Assembly: GCF_000419585.1 (NCBI RefSeq)
Contig: NZ_ATTH01000001.1
Span: 1,448,005-1,512,004 of the forward strand
Source: Salisaeta longa DSM 21114
GTDB taxonomy: Bacteria > Bacteroidota > Rhodothermia > Rhodothermales > Salinibacteraceae
Direction: 5' to 3'
Length of the DNA stretch: 64,000 nt
Position numbers and translations under genes: made by a program
The notes under the pieces: model-generated
Databases searched by the model: none
Told to the model about the DNA's origin: nothing
The model's input: the letters and a program-made list of their open reading frames with translations, nothing else
Shown here: piece after piece, positions 37,001 through 45,664 of the stretch
Position numbering within the stretch: the first letter of the stretch is position 1
Layout of the letters: each line of letters opens with the position of its first letter

Positions 37001-38029
37001 CTAATCGTCACCCTCGCTGCCTTTTGTACGCAGCACAAAGGGCCCCATGGCCAGCGTGTGCTTGGCGACCGTCACAATGCGCACGATGTAGGCAAGCAGT
37101 ACCATAAACGGCAGCAGCGTCACGGCCGTTGCCAAAGCCACAACCCACACCATGCCATCGAGGCCCGCCAGGGTCCACAGGCTTGCAGTCATTCCGGCAT
37201 CCGCGTACAAGATCATGCAGGTGGCGACAAGAAGCGCCGGAATGGAGGTGTACAGCAAAAAACGCGACAGGTCAATGAGCTCCCACTGAAAATACAGCGT
37301 CTTGATGTGCTCGCGCGTGGGGCCAAACAGCGTGAGCAGGTTCACGACCGCCTCCAAAGCGGCCTCTACCCCCTGTGCCTCTCCGTTCACTGCATCCATC
37401 GCCTGCAGGCGGCGCCCCTCGTTGATCTTCTGCGAGTAGTTGTAGTTGAGCGCGGCAAACACCACCGCAAACGTGCCAAACTGCGCACCGGACAGCTGAT
37501 CCGCAACCTCCTCGGCATGTGCCGCGGTGTCCTCGCTGTAGGTGCACAGGGCCTCCCGCGCGTCGTCCGCGGGCAACGCATCGTTGGCTGCTTTCCCCAC
37601 CGCTTTGGCACGCGCGGCAATGCCCCGAAGCAACGCCTCAAGAAACGCGGCCGGGGCGGGCGGACTCACGGCCAGATCCAACGCGTCGGCCACTTCCGCA
37701 CGAAAGGACAACGCCTTATCCATCCGCTCCTGCTGATCGCCCAGCGGCCCCAGCTCTTGTGAAAGCACCACCTGGTTGATCGAAATAACGAGCGATACCG
37801 CCGTGATAATGGCTGTTAGCAGCCCCTGGAACAGCGTCTCGACGGGATCGCCCGACGCAAGCGAAGCGGGCGCTACCGCCCCGCCTACAAGCAAAACCAC
37901 AACGACAAGCCCCACGGCCGCTGCGGCCACCCATCCGCGGCTGGCATTCATCAAAACCCAGAGCTTTACGCGGCTTTGGTTGAGGCGCCCACGCATCGTG
38001 TCGCGGGTGGAGGTTGGGTGGGATGGCAT
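37001..38029 (-). CDS. Multi-helix integral membrane protein, haloarchaeal-like, unknown function
   Basis: A 342-residue membrane protein. Two helices near the N-terminus (~24-46 and ~58-80, with ISINQVVLSQELGPLGDQQERMD between or after them) are followed by a ~120-residue helical soluble domain (DALDLAVSPPAPAAFLEAL ...) and two or three helices at the C-terminus (SIPALLVATCMILY; WVVALATAVTLLPFMVLLAY). The segment SINQVVLSQELGPLGDQ is, from memory, characteristic of membrane proteins common in haloarchaea, which would fit exchange with halophiles. Start 38029 avoids an unlikely Cys/Arg-rich extension. No catalytic motif is seen. Confidence 0.6.
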   Translation of the reverse strand: MPSHPTSTRDTMRGRLNQSRVKLWVLMNASRGWVAAAAVGLVVVVLLVGGAVAPASLASGDPVETLFQGLLTAIITAVSLVISINQVVLSQELGPLGDQQERMDKALSFRAEVADALDLAVSPPAPAAFLEALLRGIAARAKAVGKAANDALPADDAREALCTYSEDTAAHAEEVADQLSGAQFGTFAVVFAALNYNYSQKINEGRRLQAMDAVNGEAQGVEAALEAVVNLLTLFGPTREHIKTLYFQWELIDLSRFLLYTSIPALLVATCMILYADAGMTASLWTLAGLDGMVWVVALATAVTLLPFMVLLAYIVRIVTVAKHTLAMGPFVLRTKGSEGDD

Positions 38030-38139
38030 CAAAGATTGTGTCTTAGGAGCAAGAGCAAAAACCGCATGGACACTGCGGCGTGTGCTTTGTATTATACAAA
38101 TCGTGGTGCCCAATGTCTTTCCCTCATGATTGAGCGGTT

Positions 38140-38841
38140 ATGTCCGATTGGTCCCTTCCCAACACTGCGCATCGCGTAGCCGAACAGTCGTTTGATGCCC
38201 AAGGCGCAGGGCATCTGCACCTACAAGTGCCCGGGGCACGCGTGCGGCTCACCCCCGCCGAGGCCCGCCTCACGATTCAGAGCTACCTGACGGCCCCTTC
38301 TGCCGATCAGGCCCAACAGCGCATGCGCACCCTGCCCCTGAGCACCCAGCAAGCAGGGGCCGACATCCACGTGCAATGGGAGGCCGATGCACGCGCCACG
38401 GATGCCCGCACGCAATGGCTGCGGCGGTGGAATGAATCGCTTGGTCTGTTTCTGGACATCGCCCTGCCATCGGCTTTCCGCGCAACGCTTCACATGGCCG
38501 GCGGGGGGTGCTGGGCGCACGACCTCTCCAATACCCTTGCTCTGCACGTGTCCGGCGGACGCCTATCGCTCGCGTCGCCGCACGGGCCGGTGAACATTGA
38601 GGCCCACGGCGCCACCGTCGCCTGCACCGACGTACATGGCCCGCTGACGCTTCATGGCGCGGGGAGCGATCTGTCGCTGCACCGCCTACAGGCCGATACG
38701 ACTGTGCACGCAGCCGGCGGCGCGCTCACGGTCTCGGAGGCAACCGCTCCCCTCACGCTGTTCACGAACGGGGTCGCCCTCACCCTGCACGACGCGACGT
38801 GCGCCGAGCGCCGCACGAACGGGCAGCCCGTCGCGGCATAG
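38140..38841 (+). CDS. DUF4097-like beta-helix protein of unknown function
   Basis: A 233-residue protein without signal peptide or membrane helix. The C-terminal half consists of short repeated strands with alternating hydrophobic residues (LALHVSGGRLSLASPHGPVNIEAHGATVACTDVHGPLTLHG...), as in the DUF4097/adhesin-like beta-helix of Bacteroidota and Firmicutes. The first ~85 residues (HLHLQVPGARVRLTPAEARLTIQ...) are probably a preceding strand domain. Role unknown. It sits 91 bases before the PGDH gene on the same strand. Confidence 0.6.
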   Translation: MSDWSLPNTAHRVAEQSFDAQGAGHLHLQVPGARVRLTPAEARLTIQSYLTAPSADQAQQRMRTLPLSTQQAGADIHVQWEADARATDARTQWLRRWNESLGLFLDIALPSAFRATLHMAGGGCWAHDLSNTLALHVSGGRLSLASPHGPVNIEAHGATVACTDVHGPLTLHGAGSDLSLHRLQADTTVHAAGGALTVSEATAPLTLFTNGVALTLHDATCAERRTNGQPVAA

Positions 38842-38932
38842 GCGCGGCCGCGTGGAAGCGCTCCCACGAAACACTGCTGCACCGGACTGTTCTGATTGAT
38901 AGCTCGTTACCCCTCGCTTTACTCTTGCTCCC

Positions 38933-40282
38933 ATGCCGGAAACCGAAACGGCACCGCGCACCCGCTTTCTCGCCCCATCGTTCTCGAAGGCCCTCATCTT
39001 GGAGGAACCCGATCCCTCCCTGGACGACTACCTGCGCGAGCAGGGCATCACGCCCGAGCGCCTTCCCAAATCGGCGACCGAAAATATCGACCACGTGGTG
39101 GAGCGGCTTGCGGAGGGCCACCACGACCTGCTGTACAAGCGCAGCAAGTTTCCGGTGACGGAGGACGTGCTGCAGGCCTCGCCCAACCTTGCCGCGATCA
39201 TGCTGTGCTGCATTGGCGACGACACGGTCGACAAGAAGGCCTGCGCACGCGAGGGCGTGCTGGTGATGAACGACCCGGTGAGCAACGGGCGCTCGGTGGT
39301 GGAGTTGGTGATGGGCGAGATGGTATGCCTTGCGCGGCGCATCTTCTCGGCGAATGATGCCGGGCGGCAGCATCTGTGGACGAAGGATAGCGCGCGCCGC
39401 TACGAGCTGAAGGGCAAGACGCTGTCCATTGTGGGCCTGGGCAATATCGGCAAGCAAGTGGCGCGCATCGCCGATGCCTTTGGCATGGACATCTGCTTTT
39501 ACGACCGTTCGGACGTGGCCCGCGAGGTGGGTGCTACGCTCGGATGGCGCGCCTGCCACTCGCTTGACGAGGCCTTTCGGGCCGGCGACTTTGTGACGCT
39601 GCATGTGTCGGCCGAAGATCCGCGGGGGCAATCGAATGCGGGCCTCATCACGTACGATCACTTCCAGCAGCTAGCCGCCGACCGGCCCGCCAACAGTCCG
39701 CGCGGGTTCATTAACGCGGCTCGTGGATTCCTTTTTGACCCCTCGGACCTGACGCGCGCCGTGAACGAGGGCCATGTGCGGGCCGCGGCCATCGATGTGT
39801 ATCCGGAGGAGCCCGGCAGCGCCGACGATTCGTGGCAGAATCCGTATGCCGAGCTGGAGGACGTCGTGACGACGCCGCACATTGGCGCTGCCACGCAAGA
39901 GGCCCAGCCGCGCATCGCGAAGCACATGGCCGGCTCAACGCGCCTGTTCAACGAACAAGGCACGGTGCGCGACACGGTGTTTGCGCCGGGCCAGCAAATT
40001 GGCGTTCGTGCCGAGCCGCCGTACTGGGTCCTTGCGGTGGTGCACAGCGACGTGCGCGGTACGAAGAAAGCCATCGACGACAGCATCTACGAAGCCGGGG
40101 CCAGCAACGTGCAGTCCAACCACTGGGATTTTCCGGCGTACGGCATCGCGTACGACATCAGCGCCATCGACCAGCCGCTGGCCAAAGATCAACTCGAACG
40201 GTTGATCGAGCGGGCGGCCGATCTTTCAGACGATCCATCCGCGATTCGCTCCCTCCGCCAGTTCAAGGTCAACGGCGAATAG
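38933..40282 (+). CDS. serA: D-3-phosphoglycerate dehydrogenase family protein
   Basis: A 449-residue D-isomer 2-hydroxyacid dehydrogenase. The NAD loop is LSIVGLGNIGKQVARIA. Catalytic residues appear in FINAARG (Arg), IDVYPEEP (Glu) and TTPHIGAAT (His). The N-terminal substrate domain has CIGDDTVDKKACAREGVLVMNDP, and the last ~90 residues (VLAVVHSDVRGTKKAIDDSIY...) fit an ACT-type regulatory domain. The expected role is the first step of serine synthesis; the gene name is assigned on this basis, but another 2-hydroxyacid substrate is possible since no other ser genes are near. It converges with the peroxiredoxin gene six bases away. Confidence 0.85.
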   Translation: MPETETAPRTRFLAPSFSKALILEEPDPSLDDYLREQGITPERLPKSATENIDHVVERLAEGHHDLLYKRSKFPVTEDVLQASPNLAAIMLCCIGDDTVDKKACAREGVLVMNDPVSNGRSVVELVMGEMVCLARRIFSANDAGRQHLWTKDSARRYELKGKTLSIVGLGNIGKQVARIADAFGMDICFYDRSDVAREVGATLGWRACHSLDEAFRAGDFVTLHVSAEDPRGQSNAGLITYDHFQQLAADRPANSPRGFINAARGFLFDPSDLTRAVNEGHVRAAAIDVYPEEPGSADDSWQNPYAELEDVVTTPHIGAATQEAQPRIAKHMAGSTRLFNEQGTVRDTVFAPGQQIGVRAEPPYWVLAVVHSDVRGTKKAIDDSIYEAGASNVQSNHWDFPAYGIAYDISAIDQPLAKDQLERLIERAADLSDDPSAIRSLRQFKVNGE

Positions 40283-40288
40283 CCGAAA

Positions 40289-40774
40289 TTAGGCGTCGGT
40301 CACGCCGTGCCACTTTTCGAGCACCTCGGCTGTATGGTCGCCGGTTTTGGGGCGCTTGAACACATGGCGGATGGTGCCTTCGGGATCGATGAGATAGGTG
40401 GTGCGCTTCGTTCCCATGAAGGTGTTGCCGTACATATTCCGCTCGCCGTACACGCCGTAGGCGTTCAGGATGTCGTGGTCGGGGTCGGCCGCCAGCGGAA
40501 ACGGAAGCTGGTGCTTAGCGGCAAAGGCTTCATGCGAGGCCACGTCGTCCTCCGATACGCCAATGACGGCGAGGCCTGCATCCTGCAATGTTTGATAGCC
40601 GTCGCGCAGGTTGCACGCCTGCTTGGTGCACCCGGGCGTGTCGTCCTTGGGGTAGAAGTACAGCACCACCCATTGTCCGCGGAAATCGCTGAGGCGCACG
40701 GTGCCCTCCGGAGTGGGCGCTTCGAAGTCTGGGGCTTGGGTGCCGACGGGCAGGCGATCGATGGTTGGCGGCAT
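40289..40774 (-). CDS. bcp: Thioredoxin-dependent peroxiredoxin (BCP/PrxQ type)
   Basis: A 161-residue peroxiredoxin that reduces hydroperoxides with thioredoxin electrons. The peroxidatic Cys lies in DDTPGCTKQACNLRD, with a resolving Cys five residues later, the pattern of atypical 2-Cys BCP proteins. VVLYFYPKD precedes it and TTYLIDPEGTIRHV gives the late strand. Length and motifs are standard. Confidence 0.94.
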   Translation of the reverse strand: MPPTIDRLPVGTQAPDFEAPTPEGTVRLSDFRGQWVVLYFYPKDDTPGCTKQACNLRDGYQTLQDAGLAVIGVSEDDVASHEAFAAKHQLPFPLAADPDHDILNAYGVYGERNMYGNTFMGTKRTTYLIDPEGTIRHVFKRPKTGDHTAEVLEKWHGVTDA

Positions 40775-40872
40775 GGATAGGCAAACGTGTTAGCGACAAA
40801 GCGAGCGCAACGATCGGACGCACGCGGCCCGCGCGGGATCCATCCGGCAGCGCGCCTTCGCCCGGCCGCCGC

Positions 40873-41733
40873 TCAATGACCCGCAGCGGCGAGGTCTTGC
40901 GCAACCTCAGCGTAAAACGCATTGGCCTCGAACGCCGACTTCCCCAGCGACCGGTCGAGGCCCACTTGCTGGGCGTGGTTGGCCGCCAGGGTCCCGCGGA
41001 AGTCGCCCCACTGGGCGCTCTCAATGGAGACGAGTCCGTCGTTGAGGCCTTCGCGGTCGTACAGGTACGCATTCAGGACGCGCATCACCGGATCGACCGG
41101 CACGTCCGTCCCGCGGCCCGCGGCGCCGGCGTACGACCAGTACGTCACCGACGGATGGTTGGGCACCTCGGGGTTGAACGCCTCTTGGATGTGCTCGGGG
41201 GTGAGCTCTCGGATCGACTGCAAGGCGTTGGCGGGGCCGTGGTCCGAGACCTGTGCGCCCAGCCAGTCGGCCATCTCGCCGATCCAGCCGCGCACCGCCG
41301 GGGGCTGCTCCAGGATGAACGAGGCAACCGACGAGCCGCGGTGGGGCGTGGCCACCGTCACCAGCACATCCACGTGGGCGTGCCAGCCCATGGCGTGGAT
41401 GAGATAGCGCGCGTCGAGCCCGCCCATGGAGTGGGCCACGAGGGTGCAGCGCGTAGCGCCCAGCGCCTCCAGGATGTGGGTGAGGTGCTGTTCCCAAATT
41501 TGGGTGCGCACCTTCACGGTGCTGTAGGGCGGCACGTTGGGCGCGAACGCCCGCACGCCGCGGCTGCGCAGGTGCATGGCCGCCGTATGCAAGTGGCCGC
41601 CGCGCCGCACCGCCCCGCCAATGCCAAATCCGTGCATGAGGACGACCGGGTGCCGCACCGGAATGACCGGAGGCTGCGGACGGCTGTCGAGCCCGGCCCA
41701 GCGCTTCACGGCATTCGAGGTCAGGTTGGCCAT
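40873..41733 (-). CDS. Alpha/beta-hydrolase, lipase/esterase-like
   Basis: A 286-residue cytoplasmic-looking hydrolase with no signal peptide. VVLMHGFGIGG is the oxyanion-hole region, VAHSMGGLDARYL holds the nucleophile Ser, NDGLVSIESA probably the acid Asp and NHAQQVGLD the His, a lipase-like triad. It is most similar in motif layout to bacterial triacylglycerol lipases (LIP/EstA family). Start 41733 is chosen because the longer start would overlap the upstream gene entirely; the gap to that gene is then 13 bases, suggesting an operon with the kinase-like and HAD genes. Confidence 0.82.
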   Translation of the reverse strand: MANLTSNAVKRWAGLDSRPQPPVIPVRHPVVLMHGFGIGGAVRRGGHLHTAAMHLRSRGVRAFAPNVPPYSTVKVRTQIWEQHLTHILEALGATRCTLVAHSMGGLDARYLIHAMGWHAHVDVLVTVATPHRGSSVASFILEQPPAVRGWIGEMADWLGAQVSDHGPANALQSIRELTPEHIQEAFNPEVPNHPSVTYWSYAGAAGRGTDVPVDPVMRVLNAYLYDREGLNDGLVSIESAQWGDFRGTLAANHAQQVGLDRSLGKSAFEANAFYAEVAQDLAAAGH

Positions 41734-41746
41734 AACAGGTAGCAGG

Positions 41747-42367
41747 TCAGTGGATGAGGAGCACGGCCCAGCCTGCATACGCAACGGCGAGCGGGCCGCG
41801 GATGTTATCGTTGAGGGGAAGGGGCCACACTTCCACAAGCGCGCCCACGGCCACGGCCACGGCTCCGGCCCCCAGCAGCGACGGGGCACTGATGAACCAG
41901 ACCAGCAGGCCGGTGCCCACGAAGGCAGCGGAGCCTTCTACGGTTCGATCTTGCGCGGGCCACGGGTGGGTGCCCCACCGGCGCCCCACCAGGGCCGCAG
42001 CGGCATCGGCGAGCAGCGCAGCGGGCAGTGCCGCGCGGGCAATGGACAGCGGCGTGCTGCACGCCACCAGGGCCGCCCCTACAAGCATCGCAGAGGCGCC
42101 GTTGAGCCGGAACGCGCGTTCCGTCGCCGACCGCTGCTCCTCGGCGCGCATCAGGGTACCAACGGTTGCGGCAACCCACCGCCGAACGCGTGCCGAGCGC
42201 GTCTGCGCCCATTCCGCCCCAACGGCACACACAGCAGCCGCAAGGAGCGTGCCTTGCGCCACGGGGTACGGAAGCACATACAAGAGCGCCGTCAGCCCCA
42301 GCGCGGTGCTCACGTGCACCATCTTGCGTCGCACCTCCATGGCGAGAGGCAAGGCCCCCTTGTGCAT
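41747..42367 (-). CDS. Polyprenol/diacylglycerol kinase-like membrane protein (SEC59/DGK1/VTE5 family)
   Basis: A 206-residue polytopic membrane protein. It starts with EVRRKMVHVSTALGL, the EXXRKXXH element of CTP-dependent lipid kinases, and later has LADAAAALVGRRWG and RTVEGSAAFVGTGLLVW, the conserved DAxAAxxGxxxG and (K/R)TxEGS segments. Eukaryotic relatives phosphorylate dolichol, diacylglycerol or phytol; the bacterial substrate is unknown. It is three bases downstream of the HAD gene and 13 bases upstream of the lipase, so the three probably work on a shared lipid or isoprenoid (inference). Confidence 0.75.
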   Translation of the reverse strand: MHKGALPLAMEVRRKMVHVSTALGLTALLYVLPYPVAQGTLLAAAVCAVGAEWAQTRSARVRRWVAATVGTLMRAEEQRSATERAFRLNGASAMLVGAALVACSTPLSIARAALPAALLADAAAALVGRRWGTHPWPAQDRTVEGSAAFVGTGLLVWFISAPSLLGAGAVAVAVGALVEVWPLPLNDNIRGPLAVAYAGWAVLLIH

Positions 42368-42370
42368 CGG

Positions 42371-43117
42371 TTAGTTGGTCTGTAGAGCGACGCGCGTCGT
42401 AAAGTTATCGACCAGGTCGGGCAGCGTCGCCGCATCTTCAATGATGAGATGCGCGCCGCGCTCGCGCAGCAAGGGGCCATGCGATGCCGCCTCCAGGTAC
42501 GGCGGCACCATGCCCACCGCCCACATGTTCGCGGCGCGAGCCGCCTTCATGTCATCGACCGAGTCGCCAATGTACACGGTTTCGTCCGGATCGACCGGCC
42601 GCCCCGCGGCCGCGAGCAACGTGCGGCAATGATTGAGCGGGTAGGGATCGGGCTTGGGCCGGTCGCCCTGCTTCTCTTTCCCAATGACAAGCGGAAAGTA
42701 CTGCGTCCATCCAAAATGCTCGATGGTCCACTCGGCCTCATCTTGCGGGCGCCCCGTCACGATGCCCATAATGTCTGCACGCGCTGCCAGCGCATCCAAC
42801 GTATCCGCGTCAATGAGCGGCTCCTCCTCGGCGATGAATCCGTCCCAGTTGTCGCCGCGGTACCGGCGCTGAAACTCCTCGATCACGCGGCTCAGCGGAA
42901 TCTCCATGGCCGTATCGGTGATCACCGCGTGCGTCAGCTTCCAGTCGTCGTTGAAGCCGCCTTCGTTTTTATACCGCTGCACGGCATTGGCGCTGATTTG
43001 TCGCCCGGTAAAGTGCTCCACCGTTTCTTGGATAGCGCGGCGATAGGAGCGCGATACATCCACCAACACGCCATCCATGTCGAAGAGGATGACGCTTAAC
43101 GATACAGATTGCGGCAT
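42371..43117 (-). CDS. HAD-superfamily phosphatase (TIGR01548-like)
   Basis: A 248-residue HAD hydrolase. Motif I is ILFDMDGVLVDVSRSY (nucleophile Asp and general acid Asp), motif II GIVTGRPQ, motif III the Lys in DRPKPDPYPL and motif IV YIGDSVDDMKAA. The cap region YKNEGGFNDDWKLTHAV resembles TIGR01548 proteins, some of which lie near histidine genes in halophiles and cyanobacteria. Substrate unknown. It is the first gene of a tight minus-strand group with a lipid-kinase-like protein and a lipase. Confidence 0.85.
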   Translation of the reverse strand: MPQSVSLSVILFDMDGVLVDVSRSYRRAIQETVEHFTGRQISANAVQRYKNEGGFNDDWKLTHAVITDTAMEIPLSRVIEEFQRRYRGDNWDGFIAEEEPLIDADTLDALAARADIMGIVTGRPQDEAEWTIEHFGWTQYFPLVIGKEKQGDRPKPDPYPLNHCRTLLAAAGRPVDPDETVYIGDSVDDMKAARAANMWAVGMVPPYLEAASHGPLLRERGAHLIIEDAATLPDLVDNFTTRVALQTN

Positions 43118-43196
43118 ACAGATAGAACGTAGAGATACGAGACGAACAATGCGCTAACAGTATACCACACCCTGTTTTATCCACAGTTCCCTGCGG

Positions 43197-44243
43197 CTAT
43201 CGCGAGTTGCTGTTGGCGCGGCGCTGTCGCATAAGGCGCCGGTAGGCGTTGGCCTTTCGGTTGTGTTCGCGCAGGGTGCGGCTGAAGGCGTGTCCGCCCG
43301 TGCCATCGGCCACGAAGTAGAGGTAGTCGTGGGCGGCGGGATAGGCCACCGCGCGGAGGGTAGAGGGCGCCGGGTTGGTGATGGGCCCCGGGGGCAGTCC
43401 CCGAAATTGGTACGTGTTGTACGGATGCTCGATCTCGTAATCCGCAAAGAAGAGCCGGCGCTTTTGGCCCTCGCGTTGCAGGAGGGCGTATTGCACGGTG
43501 GGATCGGCCTGAAGCGGCATGCCAATGTCGAGACGATTCAGATAGACCTCGGCCACCATGGGTTTCTCCTCATTCAGATACGTTTCCCATTGCACGATAG
43601 AGGCTACCGTAACGAGCTCGGACTTCCGCAGCCCGATGCTGTCGGCCCCGGCGGCTAGTTCTCGTGCGTAAAAGGCATCAAACGCTTCTTTGATGCGCTC
43701 CACCACCTCACGGGCCGGGGTTTGCCAGTAGAAGTGGTACGTCTCGGGCAACATGTACCCAAACAGGTGCGCCACATCGGTGCCCAGGCGTCGGGCCAGG
43801 GCGGTGTCACGCAGCGCGGATCGGAAGGCGGCGGGGGTAAGCTTTAGTGCTTTGCCCACCACCGCCGCAACCACGCGGGGACGCGACCCGGGGGGAATGG
43901 TGACGCGCACCGGCTCTTGCAGTCCGCGCCGCAGCACATCGAGCATGCGGTAGTTGCTCACGCCCGATGTGAAGGCATAGTGGCCCTCCTTCATCTGGGC
44001 GTTCCACCCCGTCAGGCGCGCGAGCCATCGCACCCCTGTTGCCGTTCCCACAATGCCATTGGCTTGCAGGGAATCGATGGTAGCAGCAAAGGACGGATCG
44101 GGGGGAAGGATGACCGTGCGCGTGCCCGGGTACGATGTTGTGCTGGAGCCAAGGATCAGCCACCCGCCCGCGGCTGCGGCCAACGCACCGCCAAGGACGA
44201 GGGCGCCGAGGAGGTGCTTCCAAGAAAAATGTGCCACTGCCAT
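43197..44243 (-). CDS. mltG: Endolytic murein transglycosylase MltG
   Basis: A 348-residue inner-membrane-anchored enzyme that cuts nascent glycan strands and releases them from the synthase. One N-terminal helix (residues ~12-30) is followed by a LysM-like domain and the YceG fold: FGYMLPETYHFYW, VASIVQWETYLNEEK (with the conserved Glu in WET), VYLNRLDIGMPLQADPTV and YNTYQFRGLPPGPITNPA, ending LYFVADGTGGHAFSRT. Motifs and length are standard. It is 100 bases downstream of the chorismate mutase gene. Confidence 0.93.
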   Translation of the reverse strand: MAVAHFSWKHLLGALVLGGALAAAAGGWLILGSSTTSYPGTRTVILPPDPSFAATIDSLQANGIVGTATGVRWLARLTGWNAQMKEGHYAFTSGVSNYRMLDVLRRGLQEPVRVTIPPGSRPRVVAAVVGKALKLTPAAFRSALRDTALARRLGTDVAHLFGYMLPETYHFYWQTPAREVVERIKEAFDAFYARELAAGADSIGLRKSELVTVASIVQWETYLNEEKPMVAEVYLNRLDIGMPLQADPTVQYALLQREGQKRRLFFADYEIEHPYNTYQFRGLPPGPITNPAPSTLRAVAYPAAHDYLYFVADGTGGHAFSRTLREHNRKANAYRRLMRQRRANSNSR

Positions 44244-44343
44244 CGTGCGAACACGTTCAACGGAAAATGATGCGCGCGCGGGACGGCTCCCGCGGAAAAC
44301 CCCTTAACGCAGGGCATGAACGAACGTTCACGGCAAGCCCGCG

Positions 44344-44703
44344 TCAGTCCACGCGGCCCTCGTAGGTGCGCTGCTCCAGCGTGCGCGTCTCTTCGATGAC
44401 CTGCTCTACGATGCGGCGAATGGCATTGTCGGGGAGTGGGCCGTCGTTGTGGTCAATGACGTTTTGGAGCACCTCGGCCTCGCGGCCCGGCACGTAGGCC
44501 CGCATCCCAATGGCACTTTTGATGGCGCCAATGACGTCGGCATACGCGGTGCGTTCGTTGAGCAGTTGGACGATTTGTTGATCGATGGCATCGATGCGCT
44601 CGCGCCAGGGCGCCAGGTCATCGGGGGTCGGTTCGTCGGGCACGTCGGGCACATCGGTGTCGGCGTACCGTGAAGCGTGGCGGAGGGCGTTGGGGAGCGT
44701 CAT
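44344..44703 (-). CDS. Chorismate mutase, AroQ type
   Basis: A 119-residue all-helical enzyme converting chorismate to prephenate for phenylalanine and tyrosine. The three-helix core has RERIDAIDQQIVQLLNERTA (helix 1), VIGAIKSAIGMRAYVPGREAEVLQ (the catalytic Arg and Lys region) and IRRIVEQVIEETRTLEQR (helix 3). A ~40-residue polar N-terminal extension (YADTDVPDVPDEPTPDDLAP) precedes it. The start ATG at 44703 is used; an upstream in-frame ATG would extend into sequence without similarity. Confidence 0.9.
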   Translation of the reverse strand: MTLPNALRHASRYADTDVPDVPDEPTPDDLAPWRERIDAIDQQIVQLLNERTAYADVIGAIKSAIGMRAYVPGREAEVLQNVIDHNDGPLPDNAIRRIVEQVIEETRTLEQRTYEGRVD

Positions 44704-44840
44704 CAATAACGGCGCATGCATGAACACAGGAATGTACCCTCTTAACATGCAAGCGCGCCCAAGCGGATGCAAGCAAAGCGCTTCCACGCCACGGCAATTG
44801 CATCAATCTTGCCGGTTCGCGCTGACGCCGTTCGGTTGGA

Positions 44841-45118
44841 TTTGCGCATCTGCATGCTCAACGCACGAAAAAGCAGTACGCTCCTTGTCATCGCAAGGAG
44901 TGCGGGGCCTTGGCCGTGCCACTGGTGCGGATGCGAGCGACGGGGGGCCGAAGGTCATACTATGATCGGGCCGGAGGTCATGCCATAGGTGCGATTTCCA
45001 TGTACGGGCAGGAGTGCACCATTGTGGAGATTGCCACGTCGCCTTCGGCTCCTCGCAATGACAAAAGGGGGAAATGCAAAAACGATACGTGAATGGTTCA
45101 GATGGTCGATCGGCTTGA
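44841..45118. repeat. Tandem repeat unit A with internal inverted repeat
   Basis: Begins TTTGCGCATCTGCATGC and ends near GATCGGCTTGA. Inside lie TTGTCATCGCAAGGAG (44885-44900) and CTCCTCGCAATGACAA (45049-45064), near-perfect inverted copies ~150 bases apart. The segment GAGATTGCCACGTCGCC, followed by TTCGGCTCCTCGCAATGAC, belongs to a repeat type dispersed in many bacterial genomes (from memory). Confidence 0.85.
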
Positions 45119-45420
45119 TTTGCCCACCTGCACGCGTGACACACAAAAAAGCAATACACTCTTTGTCATCGTGAGGACTGAGGGGCCTTGGTCATGCCAC
45201 TGGTGCGGATGCGAAGGACGTGCGGACCGCGGGTCATATCTATGATGGGGCCGAAGGTCATGCCATAGGTGCGATTTCCATGTACGGGCAGGAGTGCACC
45301 ATTGTGGAGATTGCCACGTCGCCTTCGGCTCCTCGCAATGACAAAAGGGGGGAAATGGAAAAACGATACGTGAATGGTTCAGATGGCCGATCGGCTTGAT
45401 TCGCCCATCTGCACGCCTGC
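45119..45420. repeat. Tandem repeat unit B plus a short third copy
   Basis: Unit B (45119-45399) aligns with unit A over its whole length; 45265-45400 is almost identical to 44985-45118, while the first part has diverged. Inverted repeats are TTGTCATCGTGAGGA (45163-45177) and CTCCTCGCAATGACAA (45329-45344). A third copy starts at 45400 (TCGCCCATCTGCACGCCTGC) and stops after ~20 bases. The period is ~280 bases. Confidence 0.85.
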
Positions 45421-45604
45421 GGAGATTGGCTCTTCCAAGATGCCCAGAGCTCTTACATCAATCGTTGGGGTATGACGACGTGCCTCGGCAGCAAGGGCCG
45501 TCTTTGAAGCGCACAGGGCAGATTCACGATGACTCGTGCGTTTGCTCTGGCTTCCGCGCGCAGCTGGTGCCCAGAACAGCGGTGCGGCGTGCTGCAACAC
45601 AGCG

Positions 45605-45635
45605 AAAGGGCTGCCCCGGCGTGGAGCAGCCCTTT
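45605..45635 (-). terminator. Rho-independent terminator of the PorV-like gene
   Basis: A 10-bp perfect stem AAAGGGCTGC (45605-45614) / GCAGCCCTTT (45626-45635). On the minus strand it lies ~30 bases after the PorV-like stop codon and its 3' arm ends in TTT. Confidence 0.85.
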
Positions 45636-45664
45636 CCCTAACGACACAGTGCCACGCGCGCAGC

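Larger units (their letters stand above)
44704..45664. other. Gene-free region of ~960 bases
   Basis: No protein gene is credible here. It contains a tandem repeat array (44841-45420, listed separately), and the porV-like gene's terminator at 45605-45635. Short frames in the repeats translate to runs such as EEPKATWQSP, which are typical spurious translations of this repeat type, not genes. 44704-44840 and 45421-45604 show nothing recognisable. Confidence 0.75.

Noticed and set aside
43197-44243. Possible loss of the MltG catalytic Glu (ASIVQWET instead of ASIVEKET)
   Set aside because: The second Glu of the motif is kept and Gln at the first position is, as I recall, common in Bacteroidota MltG, so no defect is claimed.
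44803-45174. Short frames in the tandem repeat (translations such as EEPKATWQSP)
   Set aside because: These recur wherever this nucleotide repeat occurs and are known spurious translations, not genes.
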